64,000 nt of DNA from Lophium mytilinum (lineage: Eukaryota > Ascomycota > Dothideomycetes > Mytilinidiales > Mytilinidiaceae): positions 1,468,616 to 1,532,615 of the forward strand of contig MU004186.1 in NCBI GenBank assembly GCA_010093605.1, given 5' to 3'. The position numbers and the translations under genes were made by a program. Under the pieces are notes generated by a model that was not told the origin of the DNA, did no database searches, and saw only the letters and a list, made by a program, of their open reading frames with translations. Below, piece by piece: positions 21,064 through 31,191 of this stretch; the stretch's first letter is position 1, and each line of letters starts with the position of its first letter.

Positions 21064-23649
21064 TCAGCGTCGCCATTCATCGTACTTATCGCGATGTTCC
21101 CTCCGCCTCGCTTCTTCCCACTCAGCCATCTCCGCATCTTGGCGCTCTTGTGCTTGGATTTCCCCCCAGCTGATACGAGGCGGACGGCCTCGAGGGGGTG
21201 GAGGTGGTGGACCTGGCGGAGGAGGCGGAGCTCGGCCTTTTCCGTAAGGACGCGAAGCAGGATATGGAGATGGCTTTCGCGAGTCCGTGTTCCTGTATGC
21301 TGGAGGAGCTGGAGGCGGTGGAGGCGGTGGGCCTGATGGAGGAGGAGGCGGAGCTCGACTTCTTCTGTAAGGCTGCGAAGAAGGATATTGCGACAGCTTT
21401 TCCGAGGCTACCTTCTTTTGCGGTGGATACTCTGGGGGAGAAAGTTGGTGCTTCTCTGCCTGCTGCGTGGGTGGCGGTCGATTCCTAGAGTAGCAGTGCT
21501 GAAGATGGCGTTCTAGCGCATTTTCGCTCCACAGCTCCTGTCCACACTTTTGGCAGCAGATGGATGGCTTTGGGGCGGGATGAGCGGTCTGGCGCGTACT
21601 GTCTTCTAACCGGTTGTCGTGCAGCGCTGAAGTGGTGTCAAGCCCGAACTGAGGTTTAGCCGGTGGAGTATAGACTACTCGCGTGAGCGATTGTGTATTC
21701 AGAGACGGGAGTTTGGTTTGCTCACGCTTCACTGGTCTCTTCTCCGCTTGTTCGCGTTTTGCTTGTTTCTTCCGGGCCAGCTGTAGTTCAGCTGCTTCCT
21801 TTTGGGCTTGCTGTCGCTCGGCCTCTTTCTCCTGAGCTTGCTGTCGCTCAGCCTCTTTCCTCAGGGCTTGCTGCCGTTCTGCCTCTTCTTTCTGAGCTTG
21901 CTGCTTGCTCGCTAAATCCTTTAAGGCTTGCTGTCGTTCAGCTTCTTCCTTTTGAGATTTCTCTTTCGCCGCCTGCTCTCTCGCTGCCTCGCGGACCTTC
22001 TCCGCTTCCATCTCAGCCGTCTTCTCCGCGTCTTCCTTTTCGAGCTTGGCCAAACGAGCCAAACGCTCCTCCTCTAATTTCGCCGCAAGTGCAACCTTTG
22101 GGTTCCGCGCTTGCTTTTTCGCCCAATACTCTTCATTCTCCTTTTTCTCCAGGACCTTCCTCGCCTTGACTTTTTCTTCCCATTCCCTAGCCGCTGGCGT
22201 TCGTTCGCTTGGTGAAGACGCAGCAATGGGAGTCGCAAAGGGGTCATATATGGACTCAGCCGCCTTGAATCGGAGCAGTTGTGCAACACTATCAGAGATC
22301 CCGGTGAGTTTTCTCATGGCTTTGTTTCCCCAGGGAGGTCTCGCTAGCCTCGTCGTCGGCTTGGTTAGTAGCGAGCACGAGGTAAGGATTTCGGAGCCTT
22401 CCACCACCTCGCCCTCCTCCAACTCCGATGACTCCTCCCTCCCGGACTCCTCCAAGTGCTCCGCCTCTCTGAGAGCCCATATCGGCTTCGGCGCGTGCCT
22501 TGCGTTCTTCTTTCTTGGAGCGTCCTGTCGCAGTTCGGTGATCTGCTGCTGCTCCAGGAGGTAAGCTTCGATTCTCGTTGTATCGTTGGGCAAGGGTGAA
22601 GCCGAAGGGCTGTTGGGAATCTCCGCCAGATCTTGGCTGCTGGATTCCAGAGCGAGAATTGGTGAACTGCTGTTGTTCTTAGAGATCGAATTAGTTGGTT
22701 TCGGTTGCTCGTCTTCGCCGTCGAAGCTCCACACATCGAAAATACACTTACTCACACCGCGATCGTCGGGCTCGCGCTTTATACCCTGGTGCTCTGAGCC
22801 TGATCTGTAGGCTGAGTCTGATGAGACGGAGCGGGGTTGTGTGCCATTGAAACCAGGATTAGAATTGGAGGAAGGGGAGCTGCCAAGCGATTGATCCAAA
22901 GAGGCGATTGTCATACGTTGAGTACCGGGGGCTGGCATGTGCGCAACATAGTTCTCCGACGTAAGCTCTATTGTGGGCTGCGAGCGCGACTCAGATTGTG
23001 TATCTTGGTGGAAGTTTGGCACTGAAGGGCGAACACTCCCGCGTCTAAGCGTAGAGCGTCGAGCTGGGGACGAGCTCCCTCTAGTCTGTAAAGACCGAGG
23101 CGTGAGCGCGTGAGGGATAGAGACACCTGACTTTGAGACCGATTGAGCGTCAGGAGACTTGGCGTTGGTCTGTCCATTCAATTGGCGTTGCAGCTGCTCG
23201 TTCTCTAGACGCGCCTTGTCGAGCTCCTGCTGTAGATACGAGTTTCGCTGCTTCAGCTCGTGGATCAAGCCCTCCGCTGAGATCCGCTGGGCAATCTCCT
23301 GGTCTAGCTCAGATTGGAGAGATAAAGCTCGAGCTTGAAATTCTTTTCGTCGAGTGCGCTCTTCGTAGGCGACGCTATAGCAGGCGTTCATTCCGCGCCG
23401 AATATCCTCTACGCCATTGGCAAGGCGGCCCACAAGAGGAAGGTCATCCTCTGTGCCAGTAAAGCACCATTGCGCCTCCATATGTTGGTCTATTGACGGT
23501 GTAGTGTCGTGCGGTGACATGGACATTGTCGATCCAGAAGGAGCAGTTACCGCGGACGCAATGAGTGGCGACTGCGGCAAAGTCGCGGAGGGCTTATCAG
23601 GAGGTTCAGCATCACTACCCGGGCTCGTGCCCGCCATGGGTGTATCCAT
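21064..23649 (-). CDS. large coiled-coil, zinc-finger and proline-rich protein
   Basis: Single exon, 861 residues. Order of parts: Ser/Thr/Pro-rich start; a coiled coil at about 95-160 (LQSELDQEIAQRISAEGLIH and onward); a long Ser-rich disordered region with RRSTLRRGS-type basic patches; and a highly charged helical block at about 500-650. That block contains about five copies of a ten-residue AERQQAxKEE-type unit. A C-X2-C-X12-H-X2-H/C finger lies near 700-721 (CQKCGQELW ... ERHLQHC). Two polyproline blocks follow near 765-830, and then a charged C-terminal helix. The combination suggests a cytoskeletal or nuclear scaffold that binds SH3/WW/profilin-type partners. I do not recognise an orthologous family. 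Confidence 0.82.
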   Translation of the reverse strand: MDTPMAGTSPGSDAEPPDKPSATLPQSPLIASAVTAPSGSTMSMSPHDTTPSIDQHMEAQWCFTGTEDDLPLVGRLANGVEDIRRGMNACYSVAYEERTRRKEFQARALSLQSELDQEIAQRISAEGLIHELKQRNSYLQQELDKARLENEQLQRQLNGQTNAKSPDAQSVSKSGVSIPHALTPRSLQTRGSSSPARRSTLRRGSVRPSVPNFHQDTQSESRSQPTIELTSENYVAHMPAPGTQRMTIASLDQSLGSSPSSNSNPGFNGTQPRSVSSDSAYRSGSEHQGIKREPDDRGVSKCIFDVWSFDGEDEQPKPTNSISKNNSSSPILALESSSQDLAEIPNSPSASPLPNDTTRIEAYLLEQQQITELRQDAPRKKNARHAPKPIWALREAEHLEESGREESSELEEGEVVEGSEILTSCSLLTKPTTRLARPPWGNKAMRKLTGISDSVAQLLRFKAAESIYDPFATPIAASSPSERTPAAREWEEKVKARKVLEKKENEEYWAKKQARNPKVALAAKLEEERLARLAKLEKEDAEKTAEMEAEKVREAAREQAAKEKSQKEEAERQQALKDLASKQQAQKEEAERQQALRKEAERQQAQEKEAERQQAQKEAAELQLARKKQAKREQAEKRPVKREQTKLPSLNTQSLTRVVYTPPAKPQFGLDTTSALHDNRLEDSTRQTAHPAPKPSICCQKCGQELWSENALERHLQHCYSRNRPPPTQQAEKHQLSPPEYPPQKKVASEKLSQYPSSQPYRRSRAPPPPPSGPPPPPPPAPPAYRNTDSRKPSPYPASRPYGKGRAPPPPPGPPPPPPRGRPPRISWGEIQAQERQDAEMAEWEEARRREHRDKYDEWRR
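21790..21960 (-). repeat. in-frame tandem repeat of about 30 bp
   Basis: Repeated GCTTGCTGTCGCTCAGCCTC-type units, roughly every 30-33 bp, inside the 861-residue protein. They encode the QQAxKEEAER helical repeat. Confidence 0.7.
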
Positions 23650-24362
23650 GCTGAGATTGAGCTGTTCTCTGTACTAGCTGAAGAATAGGGATGTGTTGGT
23701 GGTGATGTGGGGGAAGTGTATGGAGTGGAGTTGAGCGGATGGAGAGTGTTGGAGAGGAACGAGGCACTATTTATGCGGCTGTCACCAGTAAACAAAATTT
23801 CATATCACCGGAGAGAATGCTTTCAGGGCGAGTCCGGCTGGCTTATCGATTGGTGAATGACCTAGATGAGAGGATATAAGTCAGTAGTCTTAGTTTGAGT
23901 AGTATCTGTGTGTTCACTCACTGGCTACGTCCAAACTTGCGGATCTTGCAGAATACTAGACGGGCACCCAGGCGCATCGCCGACATACAAACCCGAGATC
24001 AGTAAATACTGAACTCATGGTCACCTATGCTATACCACAGGAACTTATCCTAAGGTTTAGGCTTTTGTACAGACTGGTCTCGTAGTCAGTGGGTTGGAAG
24101 GAAAGTCGGGAGTATGGTAGTCACGTGATGCAAAGATTTTTAGATGTGATTAGAAAATTACTGCTCTAAGATAGAGGCGATTCCGCTTGATAGAAGGATC
24201 CTTGCCACCTCAAATTGCATGTTTGATGCGATAAAAGGAGCAGTTGTGCCACGCTACTTTACCTACTGTCTACTCAAACTGGGGAAGATCGCCTATAAAC
24301 ACCTAACACCTTGCCAATGCACGCTGAAGATTGCATCCTACACATGCTAGCCTCATCATAAA
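23650..24362. other. intergenic, nothing recognised
   Basis: Spacer upstream of the coiled-coil gene and downstream of the Ies2-like gene. It includes the string GTAGTCACGTGATG near 24117, an E-box shared in form with other spacers here. Confidence 0.4.
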
Positions 24363-25661
24363 TCAAGCCACTTCCTCCACCATACGTCCACTAAACGGTC
24401 TTGGAGGGTTAGGAGCTGGAATAGCGCCAGTGAACACGCTCCCGATTGGAGACGATAGCCATTCGTCGGGGACGGCGACCTGACTTCCACTGATGGTCTG
24501 GGTGTAGCGAACGTAAAGTGGTGAGGCTCTTTCAACCTCTGGTTCATCGTCCTGGCCGGATTCTCCGTTGTCCGCCGCGGCGCGACCACGTCGCTTGGGT
24601 GGTTGTTTCTTCAGCAGTCGATTGATGGTGTCCATCTGTTAGCGTTGTTAGTACAGCTAGGTAGATGCGAGCAAGGGTATAGGGCGAAATTGGCGGACCT
24701 TTTCTTCTTCGTTTCGCTTCTCGCTGAGGTTCTTCCGGCGGCGTGCCATCTCAGCCCTACGCATGGCGTGTTCCTCAGCAGTAAGGTGTTTCTTCTTCTG
24801 AGCCTCTGATTACAGTGTCAGCGTATGTCACGTCGTTTGGAACAACGGGGAGTGTATACCATTGGACAGAAACATGAGCCCTGAGTCGGTCTCTTCGGCC
24901 ATGGCTCGTTGTCTTCGAGTGAGCTTGCTGAGATCAGGAGTATGGCTGCGGCTCATGGACCGGGGAGTATCGTCGTCGCTGTCTAGATCGTCATCTCGCT
25001 CAACGTCCTCCATGTCATCGTCTTCACCTTCGGCATCTTCGTCGCCGCCCTCGTCTTCGTCATCTTCCTCCTGGGAATCTAATTCGGACAGTTCATCGTC
25101 GTCGTCATCGTTGGCCATGGCCATTTCCTTGGCTTCAACGCTGGAGATGTCCGGAGCGGGAGTGACGTTAATGCTTGGCTTGATGAGTCGCGCGACGCCC
25201 CGGGGCTTCGCTGCAGGTATTGGGGGAGGAGCGTCCTCCATTTCAACATCCTCCTCGCCCTCAGCATCTATATCATCGTCTTCCTCCTCGGGCTCTTCCT
25301 CTTCTTCCTCCTCGTCCTCGTCCATTTCTTCAGGCTCCTCATCTTCCTCGTCATCCTCCTCCTCGCTTGACTCTTCCAGTATGACCTTCTTGTTCCGGGT
25401 GCCGCGAGGGCCGCTAACAATCTCGCCGCCCGCGAAGCCTCCTCGCGAGCTGCCGGACACGCTGCGGGTAGACCCGCTGGTAGCTTGCCTGAGCTTGCTA
25501 GGCGGGGCCTTGACGGTGAGATGGATGGACTGGCGTGTTTCTTCGGGGGAAGTCCGCTCGATCCTGGCGGCGGGGGTTGCTACGCCGCGTCGTGGGCGGG
25601 CAGAGGCATTGCTGGACTCCGCAGTCAGAGAAGCTCGCGATCGCAGACGGCGCGAGGCCAT
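24363..25661 (-). CDS. IES2: INO80 chromatin remodelling complex subunit, Ies2/PAPA-1-like
   Basis: Three exons: 24860..25661, 24699..24805 and 24363..24635; introns 54 and 63 nt; 393 residues. The N-terminal two thirds are low complexity: basic start, then long Glu/Asp runs. The conserved PAPA-1-like region begins near RQRAMAEETDSGLMFLSN and continues over the second exon (HLTAEEHAMRRAEMARRRKN, NEEEKMDTINRLLKKQ). It ends with a positively charged PPKRRGR patch and a C-terminal YVRYTQTISGSQVAVPDEW segment. In yeast Ies2 binds the Ino80 ATPase and stimulates it, so nuclear action is expected. The donor of the second intron (GTCCGC) is non-consensus, but the frame and family match support it. 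Confidence 0.9.
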
Positions 25662-26349
25662 GGCGGGGAGAATGAGAGGCGGTGTTTAGGGGTTCAGATA
25701 GGAAAACAGAAAGAGTGGAGGGGTTCAGAGAGGTGTATTGAGGGTGCAGTGAAGGTGGGAAGATGTGCTGGATGGGCTTCTTGGGCGGGAGTTCAGCAAT
25801 ATAGCCGGTGGTGTTGCATTTCACCTGGGAGGGCGGCGGAGAGTAATGTGCAGGCCTGAGGCGAGCCTTGTACTCCCCACGCTGCCCTTGGCGCGATGCC
25901 CATCGCGGTGAAGCAGCCAGTCGGCCAGCCACCTGCCACATACCTAGGAGAGCTGCCTTTGTGAGCTCCTGCCGCCCAATCATCCGCCCCTTCAGACTCG
26001 TCGTAATCAGTGCTCAGCCGCCGTAAGCGCTTAACTGGCCGGTCACCGCGCTCAGCCATTGCAGTGGTTGTAAGGATGCTGGGATAAGAATGGGGCTCGC
26101 AATGCTCCGTAGGGATTTCGTCTGAATGCGCCCGCGAGGATTCGCGCCAGCATTGAGTTGAGGTACGCGGGGCTCGGACCACCTGTAAGCTGGAGTTTGG
26201 AGTAGGCCGTATCGGTACGGGATGCTGCAGCCTTTTCTAGACATTATGGCACCTCGGCCCAGTCAACACCACGTTCATCCACTCTGTTCTCTCCATTCTC
26301 TTTCTCTCTCACATTATTTGTTGTTCTTGACGTATACGCTGTAAAAGCC
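25662..26349. other. divergent promoter region
   Basis: Separates the divergent Ies2-like and peroxin genes. Minus-strand frames here (25793..26182, 26014..26244) overlap each other, and no splice model gives a convincing protein. Confidence 0.4.
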
Positions 26350-27603
26350 ATGTCGGACAAGCCCGCAAAGCCCGCAATCCCTTCCTGGCAACGCGCCACA
26401 CCCCCAGCCTCCTCGTCATCCCCGGGCGCCGAAGACTCCACCAGGGACGAAACTCAAACAGCTGCTGAATCGCAAGAAGACCAGCCAAGAGAGGAAGACA
26501 CCACATCAGAAGACCCAACTCTATTAGAGCAAGCTTTGGAGTTCCTCGAAGACCCAGCCATACGCGATGCGCCTCGAGATCGCAAAGCAGCGTTTCTGGA
26601 GTCCAAGGGAGTGACCAAGGAGAACATTCAGAAGCTCCTTGGAGCGGCGGATGAACCAAAAACCTCTCCTAGTGTTGCGACAAGTGGAGAGCAGCCATGG
26701 CCAAAAGTTCGTCGTACTCCAGCCCGCTTCGCCTCTTAAGAGCCTGTGGCTAGACGTTCCCTCCACAGATCTTCGATTGCACTATACTGACTATTTCAGA
26801 CTTCATCAGCCCCGAAAGCACAACCAAGAGACATACCACCCATAGTCACCTACCCCGAGTTCCTCACCCAGTCCACAAGACCCCCACCTCTCATAACGGC
26901 CCGCCGCATTGCAACAACTGCCTACGTAGCAGGCGCAGTTGCCACCGCAATCTATGGAATCTCCAAATATATAGTCTCGCCTATGACAGACACGTTATCG
27001 GACGCCCGTCACGACTTTGCTTCGCACGCTCAAAGCCACGTCGAAGAGTTCAACACCAGGCTAGGGGATATAGTCTCAGTCGACCCTGCTACAACATCGA
27101 AGCTATTGAAGCCTATAGATCACAGCGACGACATATCGGAAGCCGACTCAGACCCAACAGAGCTCTACCACCGCGATTTTGGGACCCAGACAACTCCTTC
27201 TCTTTCCCGCCGTCCGTCCGTCTCTTCCAATACCAATTCAGATCCAGAAGCAAACACCACAGTAGCTATACACGAAACTCGCCTGAAATCTCTAACATCA
27301 CACCTTCGCGAACTCGAAGCCACACACAATAATGACACATCCTCCGCCGACTCCCTCCGAGCATCGCTCACCGACCTCAATACATATCTCAACGAGATGA
27401 CTTACCAGAGCTACCACAGCTACAGCGGCGGGTTGTACGGAGGCTCAAATTACGGGATGCCACGGGGCAAAGATGGGAAGGAGGATCAGGTGGAAGCACT
27501 AAAGGCCGAGATCAGGGGTGTGAAGGGGGTTTTACTTTCTGCGCGGAATTTCCCGGCGGGTGGTGGGAGGGTGAGAAGTCTTGTTGGAGCTACGGAGGGC
27601 TGA
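26350..27603 (+). CDS. Pex14-family peroxin (probably fungal Pex14/17, Pex33 type)
   Basis: Two exons, 26350..26706 and 26800..27603, joined by a 93-nt intron with a GTTCGT donor and an exact TACTGAC branch site; 386 residues. The N-terminal Pex14 domain is clear: ALEFLEDPAIRDAPRDRKAA followed by FLESKGVTKENIQKLL, the helix bundle that binds Pex5/Pex13. After the intron come a Pro-rich PPIVTYPEFL region, a hydrophobic segment (RRIATTAYVAGAVATAIYGI) for the peroxisomal membrane and then a coiled coil. The short linker and PRDVPP-like element resemble the second Pex14-like peroxin of filamentous fungi more than canonical Pex14, but sequence comparison is needed to separate the two. It acts in docking of the matrix-protein import receptor. 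Confidence 0.85.
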
Positions 27604-27911
27604 ATTATGGCTGTTGTGCTAACTTTCGCCAGATACCTGTTGGGAATTGAGCGGCGTTCAAAGACGGCAATACACTGAATGTAACTAGTGTAAAAGCAGT
27701 CTTGAAGTTGAAGGACTGGCTGATGCACTGGTGTATGATTATAAGCGGGAAAGACCAAGATCTAAGGACGAATATACCCAAATTAAAATAATGAGACTCT
27801 TTGTCTACCAACAGACAGCCCTGAGCCGATGCCAAACTCCGCATATTTAACTCCAGACCTAAAGTCGTATTGCTCATATATCGTTAAAAAATGAAACGCA
27901 TCAGAATGTCC
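27604..27911. other. convergent 3' spacer
   Basis: About 300 bp between the peroxin and DUF726 genes; nothing recognised. Confidence 0.4.
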
Positions 27912-30056
27912 TCAGACCTTCTCTCCATCCTTCTCCGCCATTTCTTCCGCCTCGGTCTTCTTCCCACCCGTAACACCAGCCATCGATCCAAGTTTCGAAA
28001 ACGCTCCGCTGCTGATTTTCAGCTTCTCTGTAGCCCAGCTCATGATACTGTCCTCATTTTTCTTCTCGACCTCTTTCTCCATGTCTTTAGCCTCTTCATC
28101 TGCATCTTTTCCTTTCTCTTTCTGGGCTTTCTCTTCAGCTTCCTTCTTTTGCTCTTCCTCAACCTTCTTCAACTCGGTCTCTTCACGAGCAACCTCTTCA
28201 AGATCGACATCTTCAAATCCGATCTTCTTCAGGATAGTACCAGCCAGCCATCTGTACCGTGTGTGACCATTGACAAGATCACTCACATCAACATTTTGAA
28301 TGCCTTTTATGTCTTCCACCTTCTGCAGCCCAGCGACACCGTATTGAATGCTGCTGGTCCGGTAAAGGAAAGCGAGAATGTAGTCGTTGGTCGAATAGAC
28401 GTTGACGACCCTTCCAGAAACCACACTCCTAATCTTTCGCCACTCGTTCGAGGTCGACGGAAGAGGCCCGCCCATGATGACTACACTCTCGACCAATCCA
28501 AACGCCTTCCTCTCTGCCAATGTCTGCAGACAGGTGTAGATCACTCGCGCACCGAGCGAGTAGCCTATCAGGGTAACCGGTCTCTCACCCTGCACCTTAT
28601 TGATCAGTGCATCCGCGAGTACCTCGCCGGCCTTGTCACCTCTCGCCTTCGCGACGCTAAACGGGTTATCGATGATCCTCGAGACCTTCAGCAAACCTAG
28701 CGGCCACAGTCCCGCGCTCAGAGCCGCAAATACGGTGCGTTTGATGATCTCGTGCTTTGCATAGCTCCATGCCGCGGACTGGACCATAGTGGTGAGCGAG
28801 TTGCCGAGTTTCAGTAGTGCCTCTAGCTCCCAACGCAATGCGAAGCCTTCGATTGAGGGACCGATGATGCGCCACGGCACCACGACTTCCTCTTTATCAG
28901 TCAGCCACCCAGATATCCCGATAGCGACGCGTAACCGGCGGAATTCCTTCTCAATCTTGCGTGGACGGTGGAAGTTTCGGATAGGCACGAAGCCAAAGTC
29001 GTCGACCTCCTTCGCATATTCGTCCATCATCTTCCCGGTCATACGGGCCCCATACGCTCCAAATAGCCCACCCACAATCACCGTACTGCTCGCTAGCGTA
29101 CCCAAATAGCCCGCAGCAGCCGTAGCACCCAGTCCTAAGCCACCCATAACAGACCCGACACCAGCGGCGAGCAGGGGCGCAGCCAAACCCCCCGTAACAC
29201 CAATAAGTGCAGCACCCGCCACACTCGCTAGCCCAACTTTCCACTTTCGACTGCTGTGATTCTCCTCTGCCTTCTTCTTCGTCTCTTTATCTGCATTCAT
29301 CTGCTGTTTCACCGCCTCCAGCAACCCCTTCGCCACATTCCTCTCATCCTCCGCCAACACTTCAATCGACAAACCCAGACTACTCGTCAAATGCAACAGC
29401 AAGATCCTCGAATGCGCAGAATACTGCTCCAAACTCAGCAACAAAAGCACGAGGCTGTGCAACACCAGCGCCCTCTTCGGCTCCTCCAACTGCCTCAATT
29501 CCGTTGGGATGGGCGGGTATATCTCATGTAACGCTTCCGCAACCCCCTCATCCTGTTTCTGCGGCGTCGCACTCAACCGCTTCGTCCCCATATCCGGCGA
29601 CGCAGCACGCGTGGGATGCTTCCCCTGCTCCCGTGCCTCAGCCTTCGAGTTCACGACTTCGCCGACGCGTTGCAGCACCGTGTCCCGCCATGCCTCGAAG
29701 TACTCTAGCGCTTTTTGCTTCAGTTCGACTGTTTCGGGTTGCGCGAGCTCTTCCTCCAGCTCTTTCTTCCTGTCTGCTGCGTCTTGTCGTAGTTTGTCTT
29801 CTTTCTCGACGTCGACTTCGGCGAGGTTGGTGGGCGCGGAGAGGAACGCGTCGCCGGTTCTGGGCGGATCGGGGCTGGAGTCCGGGGTCGAGTCGTAGGC
29901 GGAGACGAGGGTCGTGCGCATAGAGGCCGTGCTGGAGGCGATGAGGAGGGTGAGGTCGGAGCGTTGCTCAGGTGTCAGGATTGACGTGAGAGATTGCTCG
30001 TCTTCTTGGGGAGGGGGCTGGTCGTGGTCGTGGGACCATGGGAGGTGGGAGAGCAT
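27912..30056 (-). CDS. DUF726/TMCO4-like alpha/beta-hydrolase (Mil1-like)
   Basis: Single exon, 714 residues. The N-terminal 270 residues are charged and helical. A Gly/Ala-rich hydrophobic stretch follows (VGLASVAGAALIGVTGGLAA and a second one, GLGATAAAGYLGTLASSTVI), as expected for the membrane segment of DUF726 proteins. The hydrolase core then runs to the nucleophile motif IGYSLGARV (Ser500, GxSxG) and NDYILAFLYR. The acidic/basic C-tail (KKEAEEKAQKEKGKDADEEA) is probably disordered. Yeast Mil1 of this family interacts with clathrin adaptor AP-1 at the Golgi/endosome; enzyme activity is not established. Length fits the family. Confidence 0.9.
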   Translation of the reverse strand: MLSHLPWSHDHDQPPPQEDEQSLTSILTPEQRSDLTLLIASSTASMRTTLVSAYDSTPDSSPDPPRTGDAFLSAPTNLAEVDVEKEDKLRQDAADRKKELEEELAQPETVELKQKALEYFEAWRDTVLQRVGEVVNSKAEAREQGKHPTRAASPDMGTKRLSATPQKQDEGVAEALHEIYPPIPTELRQLEEPKRALVLHSLVLLLLSLEQYSAHSRILLLHLTSSLGLSIEVLAEDERNVAKGLLEAVKQQMNADKETKKKAEENHSSRKWKVGLASVAGAALIGVTGGLAAPLLAAGVGSVMGGLGLGATAAAGYLGTLASSTVIVGGLFGAYGARMTGKMMDEYAKEVDDFGFVPIRNFHRPRKIEKEFRRLRVAIGISGWLTDKEEVVVPWRIIGPSIEGFALRWELEALLKLGNSLTTMVQSAAWSYAKHEIIKRTVFAALSAGLWPLGLLKVSRIIDNPFSVAKARGDKAGEVLADALINKVQGERPVTLIGYSLGARVIYTCLQTLAERKAFGLVESVVIMGGPLPSTSNEWRKIRSVVSGRVVNVYSTNDYILAFLYRTSSIQYGVAGLQKVEDIKGIQNVDVSDLVNGHTRYRWLAGTILKKIGFEDVDLEEVAREETELKKVEEEQKKEAEEKAQKEKGKDADEEAKDMEKEVEKKNEDSIMSWATEKLKISSGAFSKLGSMAGVTGGKKTEAEEMAEKDGEKV

Positions 30057-30448
30057 GATTGATGTGGGGGGCGCTGGGGCCCGGGGAGTGAGCTCAATTG
30101 AAGCGTAATGGTCGAAAAGGGAGATTTAGGACCTAAGGACAGGGCATGTAGCTTTATTGAAGGTTGATCGAAGCAAGAACTGCAAGTGTGGCTTGCTTCT
30201 TGTGGCAGTTTGGAGACGTCGTGGATTGAGTGTTGTATCATGACGTCAGCAGCACGTGAAAACGAGAAAGCTAAAAGGCTCCTCGAGGGTTTAGGATCAT
30301 CACAAGGGTATATAATTAATAAGATAATGGAGGAGAATGTTTAGTGTCATTGCTAAATGCTTTGAAAAACTTAGGCTTGTTAGTGATGATCGGGCCCTTA
30401 CAGGTCACATGAGCATCTCTGGGTATTGATTTTCGTTTGATTAGTAAC

Positions 30449-30540
30449 GGAGTGTCCCGATTGAATTGTGTTGTGTCCGTAACAACTCACGTCGTGAGTC
30501 GATCGGGACACTCCACTAAGTTGATAGGGACACTCACTGA
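30449..30540. repeat. MITE-like inverted repeat remnant
   Basis: Perfect 13-bp arms GGAGTGTCCCGAT (30449..30461) and ATCGGGACACTCC (30502..30514). Between them sits a second palindrome, ACTCACG-T-CGTGAGT (30485..30499). A third GGGACACTC lies at 30527..30535 in direct orientation. Repeated TGTCCC-type motifs near an end resemble the terminal region of a small cut-and-paste DNA transposon. Confidence 0.5.
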
Positions 30541-30686
30541 CCTTCAATACCCTTTCCGACATAGAACAGATAATACTAGGTCAACGATAACTGTTCCACT
30601 CTTCAATCCCATATCCATCCCTTTTCTATCTCATAACTAACCTATACTTATCCCATTCCTATTTCATTACCATAATAGAAACACAA

Positions 30687-30956
30687 TCACAGGACTACCA
30701 CAGCACCTACCCTCTCAAGGTACCCTCCATCCATCGAGAACCGGGAAGCATCTTGTGATTTATTTTTCAACTGCATGCTCATTATCGTTTCCAACGACTC
30801 CGTGAAATATTGATCATTGTCCCAGTCTTTTTTGAAATGACGAGCTGGTAATTTGACTTCAGTCCGGACGAATGGACGTGCCTTCACAGTTTCTCGAATA
30901 ATGGGCCCAATAGTAAATGTCAAGGAGGTGTTTGGTGTCTGAGAAGTGATGGTCAA
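30687..30956 (-). CDS. short hypothetical frame, uncertain
   Basis: 89-codon open frame starting MTITSQTPNTSLTFTIGPII and containing FVRTEVKLPARHFKKDWDND. No other frame overlaps it and its composition is protein-like, but no family or splice structure is seen. It may be an exon or a relic. Confidence 0.25.
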   Translation of the reverse strand: MTITSQTPNTSLTFTIGPIIRETVKARPFVRTEVKLPARHFKKDWDNDQYFTESLETIMSMQLKNKSQDASRFSMDGGYLERVGAVVVL

Positions 30957-31191
30957 TGTCCCTCAACGGGGAGAGTGCTGGCACCAACAACCCATAAAAG
31001 GCAATTCAAATGCCGTTTTTTCGGCATTCCGTGCCCGGTAGCCTACACTCACGTTATCCCACGGCTATCTATGGGCATTCTACGCCATCATATTACTAAG
31101 AGCGAGTTGTTCGCCCGGCTCTTTCCCCGCATTTCCTTCATCCCTATCTTTGTCCCCATCTTTCTTCCTTCTTCCTTCTTCTTCAACGGTA

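Larger units (their letters stand above)
30057..31191. other. spacer with transposon-like remnant
   Basis: Contains an inverted-repeat relic (30449..30540) and a doubtful minus frame (30687..30956). A pyrimidine-rich stretch (TTTCTTCCTTCTTCC) just precedes the first CXC gene. Confidence 0.45.

Noticed and set aside
21693-22564. Long plus frames opposite the coiled-coil gene
   Set aside because: Antisense shadows of a repetitive charged exon; no start context or family motif.
24862-25689. 275-codon plus-strand frame, Ser-rich
   Set aside because: Antisense mirror of the Glu/Asp-rich part of the Ies2-like gene; Ser runs come from reading GAG/GAC repeats backwards.
25793-26244. Minus frames containing MAERGDRPVKRLRRLSTDYD
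   Set aside because: The start looks attractive, but the frame turns non-protein-like and no acceptor links it to a further exon; it lies in a divergent promoter.
27891-29923. Plus frames of 269 and 238 codons
   Set aside because: Antisense to the intact DUF726 gene; hydrophobic or Ser/Pro runs with no motif.
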